Made by a program: the position numbers and the translations under genes. Shown here piece after piece: positions 1 through 6,136 of a stretch of 7,737 bases of DNA. The DNA is from an uncultured bacterium (lineage in GTDB: Bacteria; Patescibacteriota; Minisyncoccia; CAIUEV01). The notes under the pieces were generated by a model. That model worked only from the letters and a program-made list of their open reading frames with translations, did not search any database and had not been told where the DNA came from. Positions within the stretch are counted from its first letter, which is position 1. Each line of letters begins with the position of its first letter. Location of the stretch: positions 1-7,737 of the forward strand of contig CAIUEV010000071.1 of assembly GCA_903898335.1 (NCBI GenBank), given 5' to 3'.

Positions 1-11
1 CATGTTTTAGA

Positions 12-27
12 TTAAAGTTCACTTTAA
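12..27. repeat. 16-bp palindrome at the left edge
   Basis: TTAAAGT and ACTTTAA form perfect 7-base inverted arms around a 2-base centre (TC). The site lies in AT-rich non-coding DNA, beyond the terminator of the M16 gene. It could be an operator for a minus-strand gene lying left of the window: a minus-strand ATG sits exactly at positions 3-1, and a TATTAT box (complement of 32-37) lies just upstream of the palindrome in that reading direction. The palindrome itself is seen directly; any regulatory role is a guess, because AT-rich palindromes of this length can arise by chance. Confidence 0.35.
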
Positions 28-53
28 AGCTATAATAATTTAATAATCTTGAG

Positions 54-88
54 AAATAAAAAACCTCGGCCGCAATGAGTCGAGGTTT
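54..88 (-). terminator. Intrinsic terminator of the M16 peptidase gene
   Basis: Read on the minus strand, AAACCTCG (88-81) pairs perfectly with CGAGGTTT (68-61) to give an 8-bp stem with a 12-base loop. The stem is followed at once by an interrupted T tract (TTTTTTATTT, counting the last stem bases). The stem begins 15 bases after the stop codon of the peptidase gene at 104-106, the usual place for a Rho-independent terminator. The plus-strand reading has no T tract after the stem, so the terminator acts in one direction only. Confidence 0.85.
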
Positions 89-103
89 GGGTAAATTGAA
101 GGT

Positions 104-1369
104 TTAGGGTTTTTTAATCAAGGTCCAACGCATTTCCGGCGTTGTCCAGCGGGTTAGTTCGACGATCTCCTCAAGGGTGACCGATTTGATTTCGCTTATC
201 CACTCTCCGTAGGACGGGATACGACGAATAGAGGAAAGATGTTCTGCCGCCTGTCTGCAAAGAGAAGCTCCCGAAACGTCAATCATCTTTAGTCGGCTCA
301 AAGTCTTTTCTTTGAGTCGTTCGAACAGTTCTCGACTATTTCCGATTTGGTTAAAGCAATCAGTCACGGTTGATTCGATTTCCTCCAAGGCATTAAGCGA
401 AAGAGCGGTACAATCGATAGCCAATTCCTGAACATCTCCCAGATAATAGTTCCTGGCCGTCATTGAATAGGTCCAAGATTTATTTTCGCGAACTTCCTGA
501 TGGAGGATCTGGCCGATCATTTCCTTGAGGAAAAAAACAGCCCAACGCTTCGATTGTCCGGGGATTAGAGTCACGCTTCGATAACCGGCTCCATTCATCA
601 AACCCTCTTCAGTCGTTCCATAATACTGAGAAAAACTGAAAGTTCGAAAATTATTCTCCGGAGGCTCAAAGCCTTCTCGGGGAGCTAGTTTGGGGTTGCG
701 AACACCCGGTTTTTCTTCTTCTAAACTGCTTTTAAAGACGCAGTCCATCAACTGGTGAATTTTCATACCTCCCACCGAAACGACACTGACATTTTTGGGG
801 ACGTAGTTTTTCTCGTAGAAAGACTTTAAGTCGTCCGGGGTTATCTTCTCAACCGATTCTCGAAGACCGAAGGGAGCGACAAAGCGAGAGCGAAAATAAT
901 TCGGGTAAAGGCTTTGTCTCTCCAAAAGGGTTAAATGATATTTGTGTTCAACTTCGAAATAGTTGTCAAACTCGGCTAAAACGATTGTTCTGTTGCTTTC
1001 AAAATGCCCATCCAATGCATTTTTGAAGAGCATTTTCCCAAAAAGGTTGAAGCTTTTAATCAAGAAGTTTTGATCTGCCGGGCCGAAAAAGATGAACAAA
1101 GTCGAAGCGTATCCGGTATTACCCAATGAAACCGAGCCGCCTACTTGATCGAACGTGGCATCGATTTTCTTTCGATCGAAGCCGGAACTTTCCGAAAGCA
1201 GGTGTTCGACGAAATGAGCGGAACCTTCGGCGCCAAAAGGATCGGCGTCTGAACCGCTGTGAACAACGAAAACTACCATTTGCCATGGCCTGTTGGGCCA
1301 ATGAGCGGAATGAAGTTCCAGGCCGTTTGGAAAAATTGCATGGCTAAACTCATTTAAGGGATCCCACAT
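104..1369 (-). CDS. M16 family zinc metallopeptidase (insulinase/processing-peptidase type)
   Basis: This 421-residue protein is a complete single-chain M16 peptidase of the short, two-domain (M16B-like) class; 400-440 residues is usual. The inverted zinc motif HFVEH is at 52-56, so His52 and His56 should bind zinc and Glu55 act as general base. Glu133 in the segment TIVLAEFDN, 77 residues after His56, fits the third zinc ligand. The second, inactive-type domain is marked by RENKSWTYSMTARN (about residues 300-313), which matches the family's REKRGLAYS-like stretch. No signal peptide or membrane segment is visible, so it is probably cytosolic. Such enzymes cut peptides or small unfolded proteins inside a closed chamber, and short forms usually work as dimers; no second M16 gene is in the window. 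ATG 1369 is chosen because AAAGGA lies 8 bases upstream. The gene stands alone, divergent from the exporter operon, and ends at a strong terminator. The substrate is unknown. Confidence 0.9.
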   Translation of the reverse strand: MWDPLNEFSHAIFPNGLELHSAHWPNRPWQMVVFVVHSGSDADPFGAEGSAHFVEHLLSESSGFDRKKIDATFDQVGGSVSLGNTGYASTLFIFFGPADQNFLIKSFNLFGKMLFKNALDGHFESNRTIVLAEFDNYFEVEHKYHLTLLERQSLYPNYFRSRFVAPFGLRESVEKITPDDLKSFYEKNYVPKNVSVVSVGGMKIHQLMDCVFKSSLEEEKPGVRNPKLAPREGFEPPENNFRTFSFSQYYGTTEEGLMNGAGYRSVTLIPGQSKRWAVFFLKEMIGQILHQEVRENKSWTYSMTARNYYLGDVQELAIDCTALSLNALEEIESTVTDCFNQIGNSRELFERLKEKTLSRLKMIDVSGASLCRQAAEHLSSIRRIPSYGEWISEIKSVTLEEIVELTRWTTPEMRWTLIKKP

Positions 1370-1377
1370 AGCTACAT

Positions 1378-1383
1378 TCCTTT
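1378..1383 (-). promoter_or_regulatory. Ribosome binding site of the M16 peptidase gene
   Basis: The minus strand reads AAAGGA with 8 bases between it and the ATG at 1369-1367. This is a normal Shine-Dalgarno site at normal spacing and it fixes the start codon. None of the plus-strand genes has a comparable site. Confidence 0.7.
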
Positions 1384-1421
1384 CTTCTGAATAAACCCTA
1401 TTTTGAAGGTGCTGATTTCGG

Positions 1422-1453
1422 CTTATCCTGAGTCACTCAAACCTTTCTGTCAA
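1422..1453 (-). promoter_or_regulatory. Candidate promoter of the M16 gene with a palindrome in its spacer
   Basis: On the minus strand a perfect TTGACA (-35 consensus) lies at 1453-1448. The best -10 candidate is GATAAG at 1427-1422, a weak match with a long 20-base spacer. The spacer contains TGAGT-C-ACTCA (plus strand 1429-1439), an inverted repeat with 5-base arms. A repressor bound there would block polymerase. The exact -35 hexamer is seen directly, while the -10 and the operator role are inference. The resulting leader to the ATG would be about 45-50 bases. Confidence 0.35.
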
Positions 1454-1500
1454 TATTTTTTCTCGTTTTTTGGAAAATGTGGTTTTTTTTAAAAATAAAC

Positions 1501-1506
1501 TACAAT
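1501..1506 (+). promoter_or_regulatory. Possible -10 element of the exporter operon
   Basis: TACAAT (five of six consensus bases) is preceded by an AT-rich run (TTTTTTTTAAAAATAAAC). It lies 30 bases before the ATG at 1537, which would give a leader of roughly 25 bases. No convincing -35 hexamer is found at 16-18 bases spacing; TTGGAA at 1470-1475 is 25 bases away, too far. It is offered mainly because this 167-base divergent gap is the only sizeable place upstream for the operon's promoter. Confidence 0.3.
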
Positions 1507-1536
1507 AAAGACAGTAAATTTTCTAAAACAAATCGT

Positions 1537-2835
1537 ATGCCCCAAAAGAAAAAATATATTATCTGGTCGGTGGTCGCCGTCCTGATTTTAGCCGTTTCTG
1601 CTTTCATTTTCTACTCTCTAACCAAGAAGAAACAGCCGGAATACACTTTGGCGACGGTTGAGAGAGGCGATATTGCTCAGACGGTTTCGGTGGCCGGCAG
1701 TTTGGTTGATCAGAGAGAGGTAAACGTTGATTTTGAAACAAGCGGTCGTGTGGAGGATATATTTTTTAAGGAAGGAGAGAGGATTGCCCAGGGGGAAATT
1801 CTGGCCACTTTGGATGATGCCAACCTGTCCCTCTTGAGAGATCAGGCGGAGGCGAGTCTAAAAAAGGCGAGAGCGGAGAATGAGGGAAGCGATGAAAGCT
1901 TGCGAGAGCTGGAAGAGGAGAAAGATCGGGCGGAAGAGTATTTGGATCAAACCAAAAAATTGAATGATCAAAAATTGGATGAGGCCGACAAGGCTATCAG
2001 CAATGCTGAAGATTACTATGATGACGTTAAAGATTATTATGAAGAAAATAAAACCGCTCAGAATAAAATCACTCTGACTTCGGCGGAAAACAGCGTAAAA
2101 TCGGCAAAAGAAGCTAAAAAAACTTTGGAACAACAGTCGGAGCTGAGCGAAGTTTCCGCGGAAAACAGCCTCAAGGCCATTGAATCGAGAATAGAAACTT
2201 TTGAAGCCGATTCCTCCGAAGATTCGCGGGATGCGATTCTGGAAAATGCCAAAAAAAGTCTTGAGCTAGCGGAAACGAATTTGAAAAAATCTTCCTTAAT
2301 CTCTCCGGTAAATGGGACGATTGCCACTTTGGATTTCAAAAAGGGTGAAGTTTGGGGGGCGACGGCCGGTCATTTTGCCAAAATAATCGGTAGTGATCTG
2401 ATGATTGAGGCTCGAGTGCCGGAGTCGGACGTCTCGAAATTAAAAAGAGGAGCGGAGGCGGAATTTACCTTGGATTCACTCTCGGAAAACGAAAAATTCA
2501 AAGCGCGGGTAGTAGAAATCAGTCCTTCCGGAACGAATGTCCAAGATGTTATTTCCTACAAAACCACTTTTATGGCGGAAAACATGGACGATCGCTTCAA
2601 ACCTGAGATGACGGTCAATCTTGACATTTTGACGGATAAAAAAACCGGCGTGCTAAAAATCCCTCTGAGAGCGGTGAAGATGGACGGCGAATTGAAATAT
2701 GTCGAAATCTTGAGTGCGGAAAACAAGCCCGAAAGAAGAGAAATAACGACCGGCTTGGAAGGTGATGAGGGTTTGGTTGAAATAAAATCCGGCTTGAGTG
2801 AGGGCGAAAAAGTCATAACTCTTAAGAAAGAATAA
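1537..2835 (+). CDS. Membrane-fusion (periplasmic adaptor) subunit of an ABC exporter, HlyD/MacA/YknX type
   Basis: The 432-residue protein starts with a short basic stretch and a single membrane anchor (about residues 7-28). A first lipoyl-like half follows (about 55-95, including SGRVEDIFFKEGERIAQGEIL). A long charged Glu/Lys-rich helical hairpin then fills about 95-250, and the second lipoyl half begins at LISPVNGTIATLDFKKGEV (254-272). Beta-barrel and membrane-proximal domains make up the rest (about 285-432, with IPLRAVK at 375-381). This is the standard adaptor order. The protein is anchored in the membrane, extends outside the cell, and couples to the permeases encoded downstream. An upstream in-frame ATG at 1477 would add 20 polar residues before the anchor and would overlap the likely promoter, so ATG 1537 is preferred, although neither has a Shine-Dalgarno site. 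I do not see the R-x3-L-x6-S tip motif by which adaptors bind TolC. The hairpin contains a short repeat (SAENS at 182-186 and 207-211). Confidence 0.88.
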   Translation: MPQKKKYIIWSVVAVLILAVSAFIFYSLTKKKQPEYTLATVERGDIAQTVSVAGSLVDQREVNVDFETSGRVEDIFFKEGERIAQGEILATLDDANLSLLRDQAEASLKKARAENEGSDESLRELEEEKDRAEEYLDQTKKLNDQKLDEADKAISNAEDYYDDVKDYYEENKTAQNKITLTSAENSVKSAKEAKKTLEQQSELSEVSAENSLKAIESRIETFEADSSEDSRDAILENAKKSLELAETNLKKSSLISPVNGTIATLDFKKGEVWGATAGHFAKIIGSDLMIEARVPESDVSKLKRGAEAEFTLDSLSENEKFKARVVEISPSGTNVQDVISYKTTFMAENMDDRFKPEMTVNLDILTDKKTGVLKIPLRAVKMDGELKYVEILSAENKPERREITTGLEGDEGLVEIKSGLSEGEKVITLKKE

Positions 2836-2841
2836 ATTGCT

Positions 2842-3576
2842 ATGAGTGAGCCGATAATTCGCACGGAAAATCTTTGTAAGACGTACGAAAACGAAGGCTC
2901 AAAAACGGTGGCCGTCTGCGGTGTCTCCTTTAAGATTAATAAGGGAGAATTTATTTCCATTATGGGACCGAGCGGTTCCGGAAAATCAACTTTGATGCAC
3001 CTTCTTGGCCTTTTGGATCGACCGACAGGCGGTAAATATTATCTTTTTGGAAAAGACATTTCTTCCTTCTCGGAGGATGAGTTGGCTAGTTTGCGCAATG
3101 AAAAAATCGGTTTCATCTTCCAGGCTTTCAATCTTTTGCCACGACTGACAGTTTATGAAAATATTGAGCTGCCTTTGATTTACGGAGCTAATTTGGGTGC
3201 TAGAGAAAGAAAAGAGAGGGTAATGCAAGCCCTGCAGGATGTTTCCATTGACCATCGTAAAGATTATTTTCCCAATCAACTTTCCGGTGGAGAAAAACAG
3301 CGGGTGGCTATTGCCCGAGCCTTGGTTAATCAGCCGGAAATAATTTTTGCCGATGAGCCGACGGGAAACTTGGACTCCAAATCGGGCGGTCAAGTGATGA
3401 AGATCCTTGAAGAGCTGAACGAAAAGGGCCACACTGTGATTCTGGTAACCCACGAAACGATTACCGCCAATTATGCGAAGCGAATCTTAAAAGTCTTCGA
3501 TGGAGCCGTCGTTGGTGATTTTGAAGTTTCGGAGGAGAAGCGCAAGCGAGCGGAAAAGAGAAAAAGGATCAAATAA
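2842..3576 (+). CDS. ABC exporter ATPase subunit, MacB/LolD/YknY type
   Basis: The 244-residue stand-alone nucleotide-binding protein has every catalytic motif intact: Walker A GPSGSGKST (42-50), Q-loop Gln94 in FQAFNLLP, signature LSGGEKQ (147-153), Walker B IIFADEP with catalytic Glu172, D-loop NLDS (176-179) and switch His204. The run FQAFNLLPRLTVYENIELPL and the stretch ADEPTGNLD are typical of the MacB/LolD/FtsE group, which powers FtsX-fold permeases by mechanotransmission rather than by moving substrate through a channel. It sits 6 bp after the adaptor gene and 12 bp before the first permease gene, so it surely belongs to the same pump. In E. coli MacB this domain is fused to the permease; here it is separate. 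The C-terminus ends in a strongly basic tail (231-244, KRKRAEKRKRIK), outside the conserved fold. ATG 2842 has no clear Shine-Dalgarno site, and conserved strand 1 begins at residue 5, so no later start fits. Confidence 0.95.
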   Translation: MSEPIIRTENLCKTYENEGSKTVAVCGVSFKINKGEFISIMGPSGSGKSTLMHLLGLLDRPTGGKYYLFGKDISSFSEDELASLRNEKIGFIFQAFNLLPRLTVYENIELPLIYGANLGARERKERVMQALQDVSIDHRKDYFPNQLSGGEKQRVAIARALVNQPEIIFADEPTGNLDSKSGGQVMKILEELNEKGHTVILVTHETITANYAKRILKVFDGAVVGDFEVSEEKRKRAEKRKRIK

Positions 3577-3588
3577 GTTTAAATTACC

Positions 3589-4833
3589 ATGCGTTTTTTC
3601 ATTGATGCCATAAAAATTTCCTATTTGAATCTGACCGCGTCCAAATTTCGCTCTTTTTTGACGACTTTGGGCGTGATCATTGGTGTTTCTTCGGTTATTA
3701 TCGTTATCTCTATCGGAAACAGTGCGCAAGCTTTGATTCTTGATCAAATCAAGAAAAACGGGTCCAATCTGTTGGCCGTTCTGCCGGGGGCCTCGGAGGA
3801 AAAAGGACCGCCGGCCATTGCTTTCGGAATTATTACGACAACGCTAAAAAATCGAGACGCCAAGGCCATAGAAACGCGCGGTATTCCCGATATTGAAGCG
3901 GTGACTTCCTACGTGACTGGATCGGTGTTGATCAAAAATCGAGAAACGGCCATTCAAAGCGATTTTCAAGGAGTGAACTCCAATTTATTAAAAGTGGAGA
4001 ATAATGTCGAAGTGGCGGAGGGGCGTTTTTTTAATCAATCAGAGGATGAAAGCCTCGCCCGATCCGTGGTTTTGGGTAGCGAAAAAGCCAAAGAATTTTT
4101 TCCCGATCAGGATCCGATTGGCAAAACGCTGACAATAAAAAATTTGAAATTCAATGTAGTTGGGGTGCTGAAAGAACGAGGCCAATCCGGTTTCTCCAAC
4201 ACCGACAAGAGCGTATATATTCCTCTTTTGGCGGCGCAAAAACTGATTCTTGGCATTGATTATTTAAATGCGATTCGCATAAAAATTCGCAGTGAAGAGA
4301 ATCTGACTGCCGTAATGGAGGAGATTCGCGTGCTGCTTCGGGAGCGACACAATATCGACGATCCGGCCGACGACGATTTTTCGGTGCGAAGCATCACTCA
4401 AGCGCTCAATGTTCTTTCTTCGGTTACCGATGTTTTGAAATATTTTTTGGTGGCTATTTCCGCCATATCGCTCCTGGTTGGAGGAATCGGCATTATGAAT
4501 ATTATGCTGATTTCCGTTAAGCAGCGTATTTGGGAGATTGGTCTGAGAAAGGCGATCGGCGCGCGGAAAAAAAATATTCTCTTCCAGTTTTTGACGGAAT
4601 CGGTCTTCTTGACTCTTTTTGGCGGGTTGTCGGGCATCGCTATTGGAGTTCTGGTTTCTTATTTGGTATCGTTGGTTGTTGTTTCACTTGGCTATGAGTG
4701 GCGTTTCATCGTTACTTCCGGATCAATCCTGCTTTCTTTCGGTATTTCCTTCTTCGTCGGCATTGTTTTTGGCATGTATCCGGCGTACAAAGCCGGGAAA
4801 GTCTCACCAATGGAGGCCTTACGTTATGAATAA
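3589..4833 (+). CDS. ABC exporter permease A, MacB/FtsX family
   Basis: The 414-residue protein has the four-helix MacB-type layout: TM1 at about 22-42, a large extracytoplasmic domain (about 43-282), then TM2 (283-307), TM3 (333-365) and TM4 (376-400). Family landmarks are present: SKFRSFLTTLGVIIGVSSVI before and in TM1, the extracellular stretch FNVVGVLKERG (188-198), LLRERHNI (249-256), and the cytoplasmic coupling segment VKQRIWEIGLRKAIGAR (310-326) between TM2 and TM3. It ends with PAYKAGKVSPMEALRYE, the usual C-terminal signature. It should form the membrane part of the pump with permease B and be driven by the ATPase encoded 12 bp upstream. There is no Shine-Dalgarno site at usable distance from ATG 3589; the nearest purine-rich run (AAAAGGA) ends about 20 bases upstream. 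The extracytoplasmic domain would contact the adaptor. The substrate cannot be read from the sequence. Confidence 0.93.
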   Translation: MRFFIDAIKISYLNLTASKFRSFLTTLGVIIGVSSVIIVISIGNSAQALILDQIKKNGSNLLAVLPGASEEKGPPAIAFGIITTTLKNRDAKAIETRGIPDIEAVTSYVTGSVLIKNRETAIQSDFQGVNSNLLKVENNVEVAEGRFFNQSEDESLARSVVLGSEKAKEFFPDQDPIGKTLTIKNLKFNVVGVLKERGQSGFSNTDKSVYIPLLAAQKLILGIDYLNAIRIKIRSEENLTAVMEEIRVLLRERHNIDDPADDDFSVRSITQALNVLSSVTDVLKYFLVAISAISLLVGGIGIMNIMLISVKQRIWEIGLRKAIGARKKNILFQFLTESVFLTLFGGLSGIAIGVLVSYLVSLVVVSLGYEWRFIVTSGSILLSFGISFFVGIVFGMYPAYKAGKVSPMEALRYE

Positions 4834-4844
4834 TTAATTTGAAT

Positions 4845-6086
4845 ATGAGTTTTCTTCTACCCCTAAAATTTGCGCTCAAAAATCTTTCGGCCAACAAAGC
4901 GCGAACGGCTTTGACTTTGGTGGGAATTGTGATCGGAATTACTTCTGTAATTTTGATCTCGGCCAGCGGTCAAGGGGTAAAACAATTCGTTTTGGGGCAA
5001 GTTGACAGTTTTGGCTCCGACTCAATCCAAATTGAGCCCAAAGTGCCAACCAGTAAAAATGGAGATGTCGGTTCAACGGCTAATAACGTTCAGATTACCA
5101 CTCTCAAAATCGAGGATGCGGAGGCTACTCTGAAATTAGCCAATATCAAAAGTTTTTACGCCGGTTCAATCGGTCAGGCACTCGGCAGTTACGGTAATAC
5201 GAACAAAAAAATAATGCTTTTCGGGGCCAGTGAAGGCGCTCCGGCCATTGATTCCGGTCTTAAGTTGCGAGACGGTCGCTTCTATTCTAGGGCGGAGGAC
5301 GACAGCTTGGCTCAAGTAACGGTAATCGGACCTGAGGTTGAAGAAACTTTTTTTGGACGAGGTGAGGGAGTGGGCAAGGAAATTCGTATAAAGGGAAAAA
5401 AGTTTCGAGTGATTGGAGTTTTGGAAGGTCGGGGCACGGTTGGATTCATAAATTTTGATTCGATGGCTTATATCCCCATCAAGACTCTGCAAAAGAAAAT
5501 TTTGGGCGTTGATCACATTTTATTTTTCACGGTTAAAATGAAAGACGGTTCTCTGACGGAAGATACTGTCAATGATATTCGATTTTTATTACGTGATCGG
5601 CACGATATCGAGGACGAAGACAAGGAAGATTTTTCGGTCGTGTCCATGAAGGAAGCGGCTGAAATGATTAAAGACGTTTTTAACTCGATTAATATTCTAC
5701 TGCTAGCTCTGACTTCCGTTTCTCTGATTGTGGGTGGAGTTGGTATTATGAACGTTATGTATGTTTCGGTAGTGGAAAGGACTTTCGAAATCGGATTGCG
5801 AAAAGCCCTTGGCGCCAGCTCTAGCAGTATTTTGAAACAATTTTTGACGGAGGCAGTCATCATCACTTTTCTGGGCGGTCTGATCGGCATTATTTTAGGC
5901 TTTTTAATTTCCGCTTTGGCTTCATACGCCTTCACTTTGTTGGGCTACGATCTACAATTTCAGGTGACTTGGGACGGGGTGCTGCTGGCCACCGGTTTTT
6001 CCATTATGGTTGGGGTTCTTTTCGGATTCTATCCGGCTTACAGGGCGTCAAAGCTTAGTCCGATGGAGGCAATTAGAAGAAATTAA
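4845..6086 (+). CDS. ABC exporter permease B, MacB/FtsX family paralogue
   Basis: This 413-residue permease has the same fold as its upstream neighbour: TM1 at about 21-40, extracytoplasmic domain (41-283), TM2 (284-306), TM3 (332-365) and TM4 (375-398). It shares the coupling segment VERTFEIGLRKALGAS (309-324), LLRDRHDIEDE (248-258) and the C-terminal signature PAYRASKLSPMEAIRRN. The two permeases align over their whole length with almost no length change but differ at many positions, so they are diverged tandem paralogues rather than a recent copy. They probably form a heterodimer served by the single ATPase. ATG 4845 is preferred over the in-frame TTG at 4839, which adds only two residues. 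The gap after permease A is 11 bp. No Shine-Dalgarno site lies in the gap; a GGAGG at 4812-4816 is 28 bases upstream, inside permease A. Confidence 0.93.
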   Translation: MSFLLPLKFALKNLSANKARTALTLVGIVIGITSVILISASGQGVKQFVLGQVDSFGSDSIQIEPKVPTSKNGDVGSTANNVQITTLKIEDAEATLKLANIKSFYAGSIGQALGSYGNTNKKIMLFGASEGAPAIDSGLKLRDGRFYSRAEDDSLAQVTVIGPEVEETFFGRGEGVGKEIRIKGKKFRVIGVLEGRGTVGFINFDSMAYIPIKTLQKKILGVDHILFFTVKMKDGSLTEDTVNDIRFLLRDRHDIEDEDKEDFSVVSMKEAAEMIKDVFNSINILLLALTSVSLIVGGVGIMNVMYVSVVERTFEIGLRKALGASSSSILKQFLTEAVIITFLGGLIGIILGFLISALASYAFTLLGYDLQFQVTWDGVLLATGFSIMVGVLFGFYPAYRASKLSPMEAIRRN

Positions 6087-6136
6087 AAACGAGCTTTAAA
6101 ATCTTATTTATATAAGCAAAGAGTTAAAGACAAAAG
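6087..6136 (+). other. Short AT-rich spacer between exporter and kinase genes
   Basis: This 50-base gap has no intrinsic terminator. The only hairpin is CTTAT-TTAT-ATAAG (6103-6116), weak, AT-only apart from its ends and without a T tract. TATAAG at 6111-6116 could serve as a -10 element 20 bases before the kinase ATG, but no -35 partner is visible. The simplest reading is read-through from the exporter operon into the kinase gene, with an internal promoter possible. Confidence 0.4.

Noticed and set aside
1126..1347. Open frame of 73 codons on the plus strand inside the M16 gene
   Set aside because: It lies wholly antisense to a gene with an intact catalytic motif, and its Arg-rich translation resembles no protein family I know. 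It is a shadow of the real gene.
1477..1536. Upstream ATG extending the adaptor by 20 residues
   Set aside because: The extension would overlap the likely promoter and put a non-conserved polar stretch before the membrane anchor. ATG 1537 gives the normal basic N-terminus followed by the anchor.
2986..3453. Open frame of 155 codons on the minus strand opposite the ATPase gene
   Set aside because: All ABC motifs are read in the plus frame; the minus frame has no recognisable motif or ribosome binding site.
6101..6120. Terminator between permease B and the kinase gene
   Set aside because: The only hairpin is a 5-bp AT-rich stem with no T tract after it, too weak to count as an intrinsic terminator.
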